Part shown: positions 1 through 7,869 of the stretch, in pieces | Layout of the letters: each line of letters begins with the position of its first letter | How positions within the stretch are numbered: position 1 is the stretch's first letter | Assembly (NCBI GenBank): GCA_965662575.1 | Contig: CBFIHN010000039.1 | Coordinates: forward strand, 1 to 15,404 | From: CBFIHN01 sp965662575 | Lineage (GTDB): Bacteria; Pseudomonadota; Gammaproteobacteria; Francisellales; CACEW01 | DNA length: 15,404 nucleotides | Reading direction: 5' to 3' | The notes under the pieces: generated by a model | Told to the model about the DNA's origin: nothing | Database searches by the model: none | What the model saw: only the letters and a program-made list of their open reading frames with translations | Program-made: the position numbers and the translations under genes

Positions 1-111
1 GACTTAATTCATTTTATTATTTCATGTACCATTATCTTTGAGTTTCTTATGTTTTTCAATTACCTGTAGATTTTGGTTTTCGATCTTACAGTGAACGTTA
101 GAGGTTATATG

Positions 112-663
112 ATGTCAACAAAACGTAGTCATTTGGTTTGGATTGACCTTGAGATGACAGGGTTAAATCCAAATCATGATCGTATTATTGAAATTGCAAC
201 GGTTGTTACTGATAGTAATTTAAATATTCTTGATGAAGGTCCTGTTTTTGCTATTTCTCAACCACAAGCTCTTTTGGATGGTATGGATGATTGGAATCAA
301 AAACAACATGGTCATTCAGGTTTAATTAAACGGGTTCAAGATAGTGTGGTTACCGAGGCATTTGCTGAACAAGAAACCATTAGGTTTTTAAAGCAATATG
401 TTAAAAAAGGTCAGTCACCTATGTGTGGTAATAGTATTTGGCAGGATCGTCGTTTTCTAGGTAAATACATGCCAGATTTAGAGCAATTCTTCCATTATCG
501 ATTGTTGGATGTGAGTACGCTGAAAGAATTGGCTAAACGTTGGAAACCTAAAGTTTACAATGCATTAGATAAAAACTCTCGTCATTTGGCTTTAGATGAT
601 ATTAAGGATTCTATTAACGAACTTATTCATTATCGAAAATATTTTATTGATGAAACTTCATAA
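112..663 (+). CDS. orn: Oligoribonuclease (3'-5' exoribonuclease, DEDDh family)
   Basis: Cytoplasmic exonuclease that degrades very short RNAs (about 2-5 nt, including pGpG) to mononucleotides at the end of mRNA decay. The 183-residue product has all the DEDDh motifs: D12 and E14 in IDLEMTGL, D112 in CGNSIWQDRRFL, and H158 and D163 in HLALDDI. These fall at the same positions as in the 181-residue E. coli enzyme. The frame is open from a TTG at 73, but the ATG at 112 is preferred: AGAGG at 100-104 sits 7 nt upstream and the protein then aligns with the family start; the adjacent ATG at 109 is an alternative. It lies directly upstream of the putative origin and reads toward dnaA. No clear terminator follows its stop. 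Identification is very secure. Confidence 0.97.
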   Translation: MSTKRSHLVWIDLEMTGLNPNHDRIIEIATVVTDSNLNILDEGPVFAISQPQALLDGMDDWNQKQHGHSGLIKRVQDSVVTEAFAEQETIRFLKQYVKKGQSPMCGNSIWQDRRFLGKYMPDLEQFFHYRLLDVSTLKELAKRWKPKVYNALDKNSRHLALDDIKDSINELIHYRKYFIDETS

Positions 664-682
664 GCTATCTGATTGTTTCTCG

Positions 683-734
683 ATTTATAATATATTACTT
701 ATTCTTTATATTCTTTTTTTATTTTATTTATTAA
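683..734. other. AT-rich tract, candidate DNA unwinding element
   Basis: 49 of 52 bases are A or T, the densest A/T run in the intergenic region. It lies about 180 bp left of the first consensus DnaA box. An A/T-rich tract flanking a DnaA-box cluster is the normal form of a duplex unwinding element. No E. coli-type 13-mers were recognised, so the role is inferred from composition and position. Confidence 0.45.
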
Positions 735-915
735 GGTGCCCATTCTGTGTGGATTGTCTTTTGAAATTCTTGTGATTATTGGCTTGCCAATGTTTGATAG
801 ATTGGGTTTTTACTGTTGGATAGCTTGTGATTTGATGTGTATTATTTTTGTTTGTTCATCATCTTTCATTTTATTCACTGTCTTTTCACAGTTTGTTATT
901 GCCTTTTCCTATTTT

Positions 916-924
916 TTTTCCACA
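916..924 (+). promoter_or_regulatory. DnaA box (TTTTCCACA)
   Basis: Exact match to TTWTNCACA, the leftmost consensus box of the cluster upstream of dnaA. Likely DnaA binding site for initiation and/or dnaA autoregulation. Confidence 0.7.
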
Positions 925-1010
925 GACTTGTTAACACGCTAAATTCTGCTGAATCTATTTTTTTTTTCTGTTATCATCTCGTGCCTTAAAATGTTTCGCA
1001 ACATCCTAGT

Positions 1011-1019
1011 TTTTCCACA
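1011..1019 (+). promoter_or_regulatory. DnaA box (TTTTCCACA)
   Basis: Exact match to TTWTNCACA and identical to the box at 916. It starts 12 bp before the next box, about one helical turn, so the pair could bind DnaA on the same face of the DNA. Confidence 0.7.
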
Positions 1020-1022
1020 GGA

Positions 1023-1031
1023 TTATGCACA
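1023..1031 (+). promoter_or_regulatory. DnaA box (TTATGCACA)
   Basis: Exact match to TTWTNCACA, 25 bp before the dnaA start codon. Its position would let DnaA binding interfere with dnaA expression as well as act at the origin. Confidence 0.7.
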
Positions 1032-1055
1032 GAATCTTGAGAGAGTTTTAATTTT

Positions 1056-2387
1056 ATGTCCCTTTGGCCTCAATGTATGGATGCATTACAGCGTGATTTA
1101 TCCACATCTGAGTTTAATACTTGGATTCGTCCTTTGCAGGTTCGTGAAGATGGCCATGAATTGGTTTTGTTGGCGCCAAATCGTTTTGTAGTTGATTGGG
1201 TGTCTAATCGTTATGTTTCAAAGATTCAACGTGTTTTACAGGATTTTTCATTTACTGGTGATGTTTTGGTTCAGGTTGGTAGTGTGAGTTCCTTAAATAA
1301 ACCCACCATATCAAAACAACTTAAGCCTGTTGTTGAGTCCTCAAAGAATAACAACCCTTTTACCCATGAGAGTGGTTTGAACTCAAAATTTGTTTTTGAT
1401 AACTTTGTTGAGGGGAAGTCAAACCAATTAGCTCGTGCTGCATCTGTACAGGTCTGTGAAAATCCCGGTAGTGCGTATAACCCTTTATTTTTATATGGTG
1501 GGGTTGGTTTAGGTAAGACTCATTTAATGCATGCGATTGGCAATAGTATTTTGGTACATAATCCTAGTGCTAAGATTGTCTATTTGCATTCTGAACGTTT
1601 TGTTGCAGATATGGTTAAGGCTTTACAGAATAATACGATTAATCAATTCAAGCAGTATTACCGTTCTGTGGATGCCTTATTGATTGATGATATTCAGTTT
1701 TTTGCGGGTAAAGATCGTTCACAAGAGGAGTTCTTTCATACCTTCAATGCCCTACTTGAAGGGCATCAACAAATTATTATGACTTGTGACCGTTATCCGA
1801 AAGAAATACAAGGTTTAGAAGAGCGGTTAAAGTCTCGCTTTGGTTGGGGGTTAACGGTTGCAATTGAGCCACCGGAGCTCGAAACACGAGTTGCCATATT
1901 AATTAACAAAGCAGAACAATCAGGGGTCCATTTGCAGCATGAAGTTGCCTTTTTTATTGCCAAGCGTATACGTTCTAATGTTCGTGAATTAGAAGGTGCC
2001 TTAAAGCGTGTGATTGCTAATGCAAAGTTTACTGGGAAAGCGATCACTATTGATTTTGTTAAGGAGGCACTCAAAGACTTAATTAGTTTACAAGATAAAT
2101 TGGTTACCTTAGATAATATCCAAAAAACGGTTGCGGAATATTTTAAAATGAAGGTCTCTGATTTATTATCTAAGCGGCGGAATCGTTCGGTTGCAAGGCC
2201 AAGGCAAATTGCGATGACTTTAGCCAAAGAACTGACAAATCACAGTTTACCTGAAATTGGTGAAGCCTTTGGTGGGCGTGATCACACAACAGTGCTACAT
2301 GCCTGTAGGACGATTAAAGATATGAGAACCAACAACCGTGATATCGAAGAAGATTACACCAATCTTTTACGTATTTTATCAACCTAG
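1056..2387 (+). CDS. dnaA: Chromosomal replication initiator protein DnaA
   Basis: AAA+ ATPase that binds DnaA boxes, melts the origin and loads the helicase. The 443-residue protein has domain I (about 1-75, starting MSLWPQCMDALQ as in enterobacterial DnaA) and a short variable linker (about 76-108). The AAA+ domain carries Walker A GGVGLGKT at 148-155, Walker B LLIDDIQFF at 208-216 and the box VII stretch LKSRFGWG at 259-266. Domain IV has the DNA-binding signature GRDHTTVLHACRTI at 407-420. The linker is shorter than in E. coli DnaA (467 aa). The start is supported by GAGAGAG at 1039-1045, 10 nt upstream. Three consensus DnaA boxes upstream and one inside the gene suggest autoregulation. 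The stop overlaps the Shine-Dalgarno of dnaN, so the two are probably co-transcribed. Confidence 0.99.
   Translation: MSLWPQCMDALQRDLSTSEFNTWIRPLQVREDGHELVLLAPNRFVVDWVSNRYVSKIQRVLQDFSFTGDVLVQVGSVSSLNKPTISKQLKPVVESSKNNNPFTHESGLNSKFVFDNFVEGKSNQLARAASVQVCENPGSAYNPLFLYGGVGLGKTHLMHAIGNSILVHNPSAKIVYLHSERFVADMVKALQNNTINQFKQYYRSVDALLIDDIQFFAGKDRSQEEFFHTFNALLEGHQQIIMTCDRYPKEIQGLEERLKSRFGWGLTVAIEPPELETRVAILINKAEQSGVHLQHEVAFFIAKRIRSNVRELEGALKRVIANAKFTGKAITIDFVKEALKDLISLQDKLVTLDNIQKTVAEYFKMKVSDLLSKRRNRSVARPRQIAMTLAKELTNHSLPEIGEAFGGRDHTTVLHACRTIKDMRTNNRDIEEDYTNLLRILST
1098..1106 (+). promoter_or_regulatory. DnaA box (TTATCCACA) inside the dnaA coding start
   Basis: Perfect copy of the high-affinity R1/R4-type box. 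It coincides in frame with dnaA codons 15-17 (L-S-T) and has the same orientation as the three upstream boxes. It extends the box cluster into the gene and may serve origin binding or autorepression. Confidence 0.6.
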
Positions 2388-2396
2388 GAAATCACC

Positions 2397-3503
2397 ATGC
2401 AGTTAACCATTCAACGAGAAACTTTATTAAAACCCTTACAATCTATTTTGGGTGTGGTTGAAAAAAAACAAACAAAGCCGATTTTGTCAAATGTACTCAT
2501 CAGTGTTCGCGATCAGGTTTTAAAATTAACCGTTACTGACTTAGAGTTAGAAATGGTGGCATCGATTGCCATTGAACGCCAAGCAACCGATGGTGAAATT
2601 ACGGTGCCTGCAAGAAAGCTGGCAGATATTTTTCGAAGTTTGGCTGATGACGCTGTGGTTGATCTAATACTGAATGATAAATTACAGGTAGTGATCACAT
2701 CTGGCAAAGCGCGTTTTAGCTTAGCCAGTTTGCCTGTGGCTGATTTTCCCAATATTGAAGCGGCATTAGCAGAACAACATTTAAGTTTGTCACAACAACA
2801 GTTAAGTCATGTCTTAAATCGCACCTACTTTGCAATGGCACACCAAGATGTGCGTTATTTTCTCAATGGCATGTTGTTTGATATTCAATCAGACCATTTT
2901 AAGGCGGTTGCTACTGATGGTCATCGTTTAGCCTTATCTCAAATTGAGTTAGAGAAACATCAAGTCAGTCCATCACAAATCATTGTGCCGCGCAAAGCGA
3001 TTTTGGAATTAATGCGGTTGCTCGATGACAGTGATCAAACGGTGACGTTGATATTTGGCCATAATCATTTACGCATTGAGCTACCAGGATTTATTTTTAC
3101 GACGAAACTCCTTGATGGCCGTTACCCAGATTATAAACGCGTGATTCCTGCTAAAGCCAAAAATGTCATGATTGCGGATCGTGGTTTATTGAAACAAACT
3201 TTAAGCCGTACCGCGATTTTATCGAACGAAAAATACCGCGGAGTTCGTTTGGAAATTGAACCTGGTTTATTAAAGCTCTCAGCAAACAATCCGGAGCAAG
3301 AACAAGCCAGTGATGAAATCAGCATGGATTATCATGGTGATCAGATGGAAATAGGCTTTAATGTTAGTTATCTATTAGATGTTGTTAATGCAGTTGATGG
3401 TGAAACTATTGAGTTGGCATTAGCCAATGCCAATAGCAGTGCATTAATGCAGTCACCAAACGATGATAGTAGTGTGTATGTCGTTATGCCAATAAAACTA
3501 TAA
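2397..3503 (+). CDS. dnaN: DNA polymerase III beta subunit (sliding clamp)
   Basis: Ring-shaped processivity clamp that tethers DNA polymerase III, and other polymerases and repair proteins, to DNA. At 368 residues it is the normal length (366 in E. coli). Conserved family stretches are visible: TVPARK near residue 70, RFSLASLPVADFPN near 105-118, FAMAHQDVRYFLNGMLF near 145-160, VATDGHRLALS near 175, ILSNEKYRGVRLE near 275, NNPEQEQA near 295, MEIGFNVSYLLDV near 320, and the C-terminal YVVMP. Only 9 bp separate it from dnaA, and TAGGAA, which includes the dnaA stop, serves as the ribosome-binding site. A terminator lies 65 bp after the stop, so dnaA-dnaN look like one transcription unit separate from recF-gyrB. 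Confidence 0.99.
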   Translation: MQLTIQRETLLKPLQSILGVVEKKQTKPILSNVLISVRDQVLKLTVTDLELEMVASIAIERQATDGEITVPARKLADIFRSLADDAVVDLILNDKLQVVITSGKARFSLASLPVADFPNIEAALAEQHLSLSQQQLSHVLNRTYFAMAHQDVRYFLNGMLFDIQSDHFKAVATDGHRLALSQIELEKHQVSPSQIIVPRKAILELMRLLDDSDQTVTLIFGHNHLRIELPGFIFTTKLLDGRYPDYKRVIPAKAKNVMIADRGLLKQTLSRTAILSNEKYRGVRLEIEPGLLKLSANNPEQEQASDEISMDYHGDQMEIGFNVSYLLDVVNAVDGETIELALANANSSALMQSPNDDSSVYVVMPIKL

Positions 3504-3504
3504 T

Positions 3505-3541
3505 GGGACTGTTGCCAATACATGTTTAGCAGCACTAGCGT
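3505..3541 (+). repeat. Dispersed repeat copy A (IS-end-like)
   Basis: 37-bp stretch that aligns without gaps to 8972-9008 with 29 of 37 bases identical, in the same orientation. It begins GGGACTGTTGC, which resembles the terminal inverted repeats of several insertion sequences (for example IS6-type ends). It starts immediately after the dnaN stop codon. No transposase lies next to it, so it could be a solo IS or MITE end or a small dispersed element. Confidence 0.45.
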
Positions 3542-3568
3542 TTCCATGTTTTTTAGTGAGATAAAAAA

Positions 3569-3596
3569 AAGCCCGCAAATGCGGGCTTCTTCTTAT
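3569..3596 (+). terminator. Rho-independent terminator after dnaN
   Basis: Perfect 9-bp stem AAGCCCGCA (3569-3577) / TGCGGGCTT (3580-3588), whose G+C core leaves an AAAT loop. It is followed by a T-rich tail (TTCTTCTTAT) and preceded by eight A residues, so it could also work on the opposite strand. It would end the dnaA-dnaN transcript. Confidence 0.85.
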
Positions 3597-3622
3597 ATGA
3601 GGAGTATAATGAAACTGTCATT

Positions 3623-3697
3623 CCTTTGACGGGTCACAGTCCATGTGAGTGTTTGTCCTAAACACAAAAGCTATTATCCATGAAAATTAGTCAAAGG
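3623..3697 (+). other. Potential branched RNA fold between dnaN and recF
   Basis: In the 286-bp dnaN-recF gap, after the terminator, an 8-bp inverted repeat CCTTTGAC (3623-3630) / GTCAAAGG (3690-3697) encloses two adjacent hairpins. The first is TCACA/TGTGA (3634-3638/3644-3648, loop GTCCA). The second is GTGTTT/AAACAC (3649-3654/3660-3665, loop GTCCT). Together they could fold as a roughly 75-nt branched structure. It does not look like a tRNA: there is no T-loop consensus and no CCA. It may be a small RNA, a leader structure for recF-gyrB, or chance in AT-rich sequence. No gene was seen in the rest of the gap. Confidence 0.25.
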
Positions 3698-3789
3698 TCT
3701 GTAGTCAATCGCTGAAAGTTGTGTGAGACATTGGCCATTTATTCGCAATACTATTTCCATAATGTTACAAATAATATAGAGTATATTTT

Positions 3790-4875
3790 GTGCAATTACT
3801 AATTAAAAATATTAAAATTCAAAGATTTAGGAATATTAGGCATGCAAATCTTGTATTGCAGGCAGGTTTTAATGTCTTTATTGGTGATAATGGTAGTGGG
3901 AAAAGTAGTTTACTTGAAGCAATGTATTTTTTAGCACACGGTAAATCGTTTCGTACCCACTTACTTAAGCGAATTATTCAGATTAGCCAGCAACAATTTA
4001 GCCTTTTCGCTAGTTTTGAGTCACAAGCACAAGTGATGAGTCTTGGTATGGTTCGCCAGCACAATGGGGCAGCTCGGCAAAGGTTAACCGGTATTCACTC
4101 AGTGACACAGGCTGATATTGCGAACGTTTTGCCTATGTTACATTTCACCCCGGACAGTTTGTCGGTGTTATTGCAAGGTAGTAAAGGCCGGCGACAATTA
4201 TTGGACTGGGGTGTTTTTTACTATCAAGAACAATTTTTGTCCCTTTGGCAAAAAACACAGCGTTACTTAAAGCAGCGAAATGCAGCATTGAAGTTACAGC
4301 AACATCAAACCTTAGATAGTTGGGACCGGGCATTAGGCGCATGTGCGGAACAAATTGATCAATATCGCCAAGAATATTTAATCGCATTAGAACCCGTTCT
4401 GCACGATTTATTAGGCGAATTTCTTCAACAACATGACATCCAGCTCGACTATTATCGTGGTTGGGCTAAGGATAAAGGGTTGTTTGAAGCATTACAGGAT
4501 CATCGTCAACAAGATTTAATCCGAGGTTTTACCCATACTGGCCCTCATCGCGCTGATTTTCGTTTTCGTGTGCATGGCGTTCCAGCACAAGATGTTTTGT
4601 CACGAGGCCAGCAAAAGTTATTAATTTGTGCTTTAAAAGTTGCGCAAGGTGTTCTATTTTATCAGCAGAAAGGGGTCGGTTGTATTTACCTGCTCGATGA
4701 TATTGGTGCAGAATTAGATTCTAAACATCGCCAACTACTCATTAACTGCTTGAAAAAACTCAATGCTCAGGTATGTTTAACGGGCATTTCAGATCATGAT
4801 CTGGTACAATATTTACCAAAATCTAGCGCTATTTTTCATATCGAAAACGGTATTGTTTCCAGGAGTCATTCGTGA
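3790..4875 (+). CDS. recF: DNA replication/repair protein RecF
   Basis: SMC/ABC-like ATPase that, with RecO and RecR, loads RecA at gaps and stalled forks. The 361-residue product (357 in E. coli) has Walker A GDNGSGKSS at 32-40, an ABC-type signature LSRGQQKLL at 270-278 and Walker B IYLLDDIGAELD at 299-310. It also has the family segments LAHGKSFRT near 48-56 and THTGPHRADF near 248-257. The start is a GTG; only a weak AGAG at 3778-3781 precedes it, and no better start is available that keeps the N-terminal RFRN motif. It follows a terminator and a 286-bp gap, so it probably has its own promoter, which was not convincingly identified. Its stop overlaps the gyrB start by 4 bp (GTGA), indicating translational coupling. 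Confidence 0.97.
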   Translation: MQLLIKNIKIQRFRNIRHANLVLQAGFNVFIGDNGSGKSSLLEAMYFLAHGKSFRTHLLKRIIQISQQQFSLFASFESQAQVMSLGMVRQHNGAARQRLTGIHSVTQADIANVLPMLHFTPDSLSVLLQGSKGRRQLLDWGVFYYQEQFLSLWQKTQRYLKQRNAALKLQQHQTLDSWDRALGACAEQIDQYRQEYLIALEPVLHDLLGEFLQQHDIQLDYYRGWAKDKGLFEALQDHRQQDLIRGFTHTGPHRADFRFRVHGVPAQDVLSRGQQKLLICALKVAQGVLFYQQKGVGCIYLLDDIGAELDSKHRQLLINCLKKLNAQVCLTGISDHDLVQYLPKSSAIFHIENGIVSRSHS

Positions 4876-7310
4876 GTGTAGAGACAGAAATTAACCAAGA
4901 ACAAGATTACGGTTCTGATAGTATTAAGGTGCTTAAAGGCCTTGATGCGGTCCGTAAACGTCCAGGGATGTATATTGGGGACACAGATGATGGCACTGGT
5001 TTACACCATATGGTGTTTGAGGTGGTTGACAACTCTATCGATGAAGCCTTGGCCGGTCATTGTGATCGTATCTCAGTGACCATTCACACCGATGAGTCGG
5101 TCTCTATCCGTGATAATGGTCGGGGTATCCCAACGGATATGCACCCAGAAGAAAAACGTTCCGCGGCAGAAGTGATTAGGACGGTGCTTCATGCCGGTGG
5201 TAAATTTGATAGTAACTCCTACAAAGTCTCTGGTGGTTTACATGGTGTTGGTGTTTCAGTGGTTAATGCACTATCGGAATCACTGCAATTGACTATTTTT
5301 CGTCATGGCAAAATTCATCAGCAGACTTATCATCTTGGTGAGCCACAAGCACCTTTAGCAGCCACAGCTGATACTGAAGAAACCGGCACCATGGTGCGCT
5401 TTAAACCCAGCCATGATATTTTTAATAATGTCTTGGAATTTAGTTATGACACTTTAGCGAAACGTCTGCGTGAATTATCTTTCCTCAACTCTGGTGTGGG
5501 TATTATTTTGCGTGACGAGCGTTCTGATCAAGTACGTGAAGAAGAGTTTTTGTATGAAGGTGGTATTCAGGCTTTTGTTGAATATCTCAATACGAATAAA
5601 ACCACAGTTAATCCCAAAGTCTTCGCGGTTACCGATGAAAAAGAAGACGTGACCGTTGAAGTTGCGATGCAATGGAATGATGGCTTTAGTGAAAATGTAT
5701 TCTGCTACACCAATAATATCCCACAACGCGATGGGGGTTCACATTTGGCCGGTTTTCGCGCTGCATTGACACGCACGCTCAATGGCTATATTGAAGTCAA
5801 TGGTTTAGCGAAAAAGAATAAGGTTTCAACCTCTGGTGATGATTCGCGTGAAGGTCTGACCGCCATTTTATCGGTCAAGGTTCCTGATCCCAAATTTTCT
5901 TCACAAACCAAAGATAAATTGGTTTCGTCGGAAGTTAAACCGATTGTTGAGTCTCTGGTGGCTGAGCGATTAAACGATTTCTTACAAGAAAATCCAACGG
6001 ATGCTAAAGCAATTACCGGTAAGATGCTTGAAGCAGCGCGAGCGCGTGAGGCAGCGCGTAAAGCGCGTGAAATGACACGCCGTAAGAGTGCGCTAGATAT
6101 TGCTGGCTTACCTGGTAAATTAGCGGATTGCCAAGAAAAAGATCCGGCGCTGTCAGAACTCTATCTTGTTGAGGGTGATTCAGCGGGTGGTTCGGCTAAA
6201 CAAGCACGTGACCGTCGTACACAAGCCATTTTGCCGTTGAAAGGTAAAATTCTCAATGTTGAAAAAGCACGCTTTGATAAAATGCTCACCTCGGCTGAAG
6301 TGGGTACGCTGATTACAGCAATGGGCTGTGGTATTGGCCGTGATGAATATGATCCGGATAAAACACGCTATCACAAAATCGTCATTATGACCGACGCGGA
6401 TGTTGATGGTGCCCATATCCGTACGCTATTGTTGACGTTCTTTTATCGTCAAATGCCGGAGCTGATTGAGCGTGGATATATCTATATTGCTCAACCACCT
6501 TTATATAAAGTGACTAAGGGTAAACAATCAACTTACGTAAAAGATGATGATGCGTTAAATGATTATTTAACACAAATTGCTGTTAACAATGCGCAGCTTA
6601 TTAGCAACAAAGAAACCCCCGCGATTCAAGCGCTGGCGTTGGAGCAACTGATTCATCAATACCAGCAGACGGCAAAGATTATTGATCGTTTGGCTAAACG
6701 TTATCCCCGAGGTTTGCTTGAAGCATTCGTTGGCTATAAACCGATTGCTAATCCTGCTGACCAAACCGCATTGCAAGCCTGGTGGTTGGCCTTGGGAGAT
6801 GTCGTTAATCAACCCGACAAACAGCATAGTGTGCGTTATACCTTTAAGATAATTGAACAAGCAGCAGGTTTTGCAGCCGGTGTTGATGTGATTGATCGTG
6901 GTGTACACACTGAATATACATTTCCAACGCACTTTTTTGAATCCAATGAATATCGTACCATGAGTGCATTAGGTGCTGATCTCTGTGATTTGATTATTCC
7001 CGGTGTGTCCAAAGTTAAGCGCGGTGAACGCGAGCACGTGATTGAAAATTTCACGCAAGCGGTTGAGTGGTTATTTAAAGAATCTAAGCGTGGGCAAAAT
7101 ATTCAGCGCTATAAAGGTTTGGGTGAAATGAATCCAGATCAATTGTGGGAGACTACCATGGATCCAAATGTTCGTCGTATGTTACAAGTAACGGTAGACG
7201 ATGCCATGCAAGCCGATGCTCTATTTACGACCTTAATGGGTGATCATGTCGAACCACGACGCCATTTTATTCAAGACAATGCCTTGAATGTGAGTAATTT
7301 GGATGTGTGA
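4872..7310 (+). CDS. gyrB: DNA gyrase subunit B
   Basis: ATPase subunit of DNA gyrase, which with GyrA introduces negative supercoils. The 812-residue protein is close to E. coli GyrB (804). The GHKL ATPase domain has E50 and N54 in FEVVDNSIDEAL, DNGRGIP at 81-87 and GGLHGVGVSVVNALS at 121-135. The transducer carries the QTK loop (345-347). The TOPRIM domain has EGDSAGG at 434-440 and DADVDG at 508-513. A long insertion (about 560-725), typical of Gram-negative GyrB, precedes the C-terminal YKGLGEMNPDQLW. The positions matching E. coli D426 and K447, altered in some quinolone-resistant strains, are D and K here. The GTG start is well placed: AGGAG at 4861-4865 lies 6 nt upstream and inside recF. 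Confidence 0.99.
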   Translation: MSVETEINQEQDYGSDSIKVLKGLDAVRKRPGMYIGDTDDGTGLHHMVFEVVDNSIDEALAGHCDRISVTIHTDESVSIRDNGRGIPTDMHPEEKRSAAEVIRTVLHAGGKFDSNSYKVSGGLHGVGVSVVNALSESLQLTIFRHGKIHQQTYHLGEPQAPLAATADTEETGTMVRFKPSHDIFNNVLEFSYDTLAKRLRELSFLNSGVGIILRDERSDQVREEEFLYEGGIQAFVEYLNTNKTTVNPKVFAVTDEKEDVTVEVAMQWNDGFSENVFCYTNNIPQRDGGSHLAGFRAALTRTLNGYIEVNGLAKKNKVSTSGDDSREGLTAILSVKVPDPKFSSQTKDKLVSSEVKPIVESLVAERLNDFLQENPTDAKAITGKMLEAARAREAARKAREMTRRKSALDIAGLPGKLADCQEKDPALSELYLVEGDSAGGSAKQARDRRTQAILPLKGKILNVEKARFDKMLTSAEVGTLITAMGCGIGRDEYDPDKTRYHKIVIMTDADVDGAHIRTLLLTFFYRQMPELIERGYIYIAQPPLYKVTKGKQSTYVKDDDALNDYLTQIAVNNAQLISNKETPAIQALALEQLIHQYQQTAKIIDRLAKRYPRGLLEAFVGYKPIANPADQTALQAWWLALGDVVNQPDKQHSVRYTFKIIEQAAGFAAGVDVIDRGVHTEYTFPTHFFESNEYRTMSALGADLCDLIIPGVSKVKRGEREHVIENFTQAVEWLFKESKRGQNIQRYKGLGEMNPDQLWETTMDPNVRRMLQVTVDDAMQADALFTTLMGDHVEPRRHFIQDNALNVSNLDV

Positions 7311-7380
7311 TAAAAATTCATTAAGATTAGATTCCTGTCCACCGCGGGAATAACATGGCTGTTAGTAGAAGGTGATCGAT

Positions 7381-7869
7381 ATGTATCAACTGTCATTGAT
7401 CGCTGCATGTAGTCAAAATCGTGTCATTGGCTGTGGTAATCAATTACCTTGGCAATTACCCGATGACCTCAAGCATTTTAAAAAGCTGACGTTAAATAAA
7501 ACCATCGTGATGGGGCGAAAAACATTCGAGTCAATTGGCCGTCCGCTACCAAAAAGACATAATATTGTGATGACAAGACAATCACATTTAGCTATAGCAG
7601 GCTGTGAGGTTATCTCAGATCGTAACAAGATTTTGTCGTTGGCTCAGCAACAAGAAGTGATGGTTATTGGTGGTGAAATGATCTATCAATTATTCTTACC
7701 ATATGCTAATACAATCTATTTGACTACCGTTAATTGTCAACTTGACGGTGATGCTTTTTTCCCCGAGTTTGATCTTCAACAATGGCAAGAAACGATGAGT
7801 GATTATCATCCTCAAGATGACGCCCATGCCTATAGTTTTAACTTAACCACTTTAAAGAGAGTCAATTGA
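7381..7869 (+). CDS. folA: Dihydrofolate reductase
   Basis: Reduces dihydrofolate to tetrahydrofolate with NADPH, supplying one-carbon carriers for thymidylate, purine and methionine synthesis. The 162-residue protein (159 in E. coli) shows LIAACSQNRVIG at 6-17, LPWQLPDDLKHFK at 22-34 with D29 as the catalytic acid, MGRKTFESIGRPLP near 46-59, and VIGGEMIY near 99-106. The ATG at 7381 is chosen over an in-frame GTG at 7372 because AAGG at 7369-7372 is spaced 8 nt from it and the length then fits the family. A 70-bp gap separates it from gyrB, with no clear terminator. Its stop codon TGA shares one base with the tsaE ATG, so the two are coupled. Confidence 0.98.
   Translation: MYQLSLIAACSQNRVIGCGNQLPWQLPDDLKHFKKLTLNKTIVMGRKTFESIGRPLPKRHNIVMTRQSHLAIAGCEVISDRNKILSLAQQQEVMVIGGEMIYQLFLPYANTIYLTTVNCQLDGDAFFPEFDLQQWQETMSDYHPQDDAHAYSFNLTTLKRVN

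Larger units (their letters stand above)
664..1055. other. Putative chromosomal replication origin (oriC) between orn and dnaA
   Basis: This 392-bp non-coding stretch directly upstream of dnaA is very AT-rich. Its left side is an almost pure A/T tract and its right side holds three exact matches to the DnaA-box consensus TTWTNCACA, at 916, 1011 and 1023, all in the same orientation. Weaker 8/9 matches lie at 871-879 and 882-890, and one on the opposite strand at 836-844. This arrangement (AT-rich element plus clustered boxes next to dnaA) is the usual bacterial origin layout. No GATC site was found, unlike E. coli oriC. Short hydrophobic ORFs here are by-products of T-rich sequence. A TATCAT at 972-977 is the best -10-like element for dnaA, but no convincing -35 was seen. 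Origin function is inferred. Confidence 0.75.

Noticed and set aside
736..942. 68-residue hydrophobic plus-strand ORF upstream of dnaA
   Set aside because: Composition reflects T-rich origin DNA, there is no ribosome-binding site and no family resemblance; it lies in the DnaA-box region.
991..1191. 66-residue plus-strand ORF overlapping the dnaA start
   Set aside because: Out of frame with the clear dnaA N-terminus, whose family match explains the sequence.
1793..2227. 144-residue minus-strand ORF inside dnaA
   Set aside because: Antisense shadow of strongly conserved dnaA domain III/IV coding; no independent signal.
3623..3697. Degenerate tRNA (75 nt, cloverleaf-like)
   Set aside because: No T-loop or D-loop consensus, arm lengths do not fit and there is no anticodon arm in the right place.
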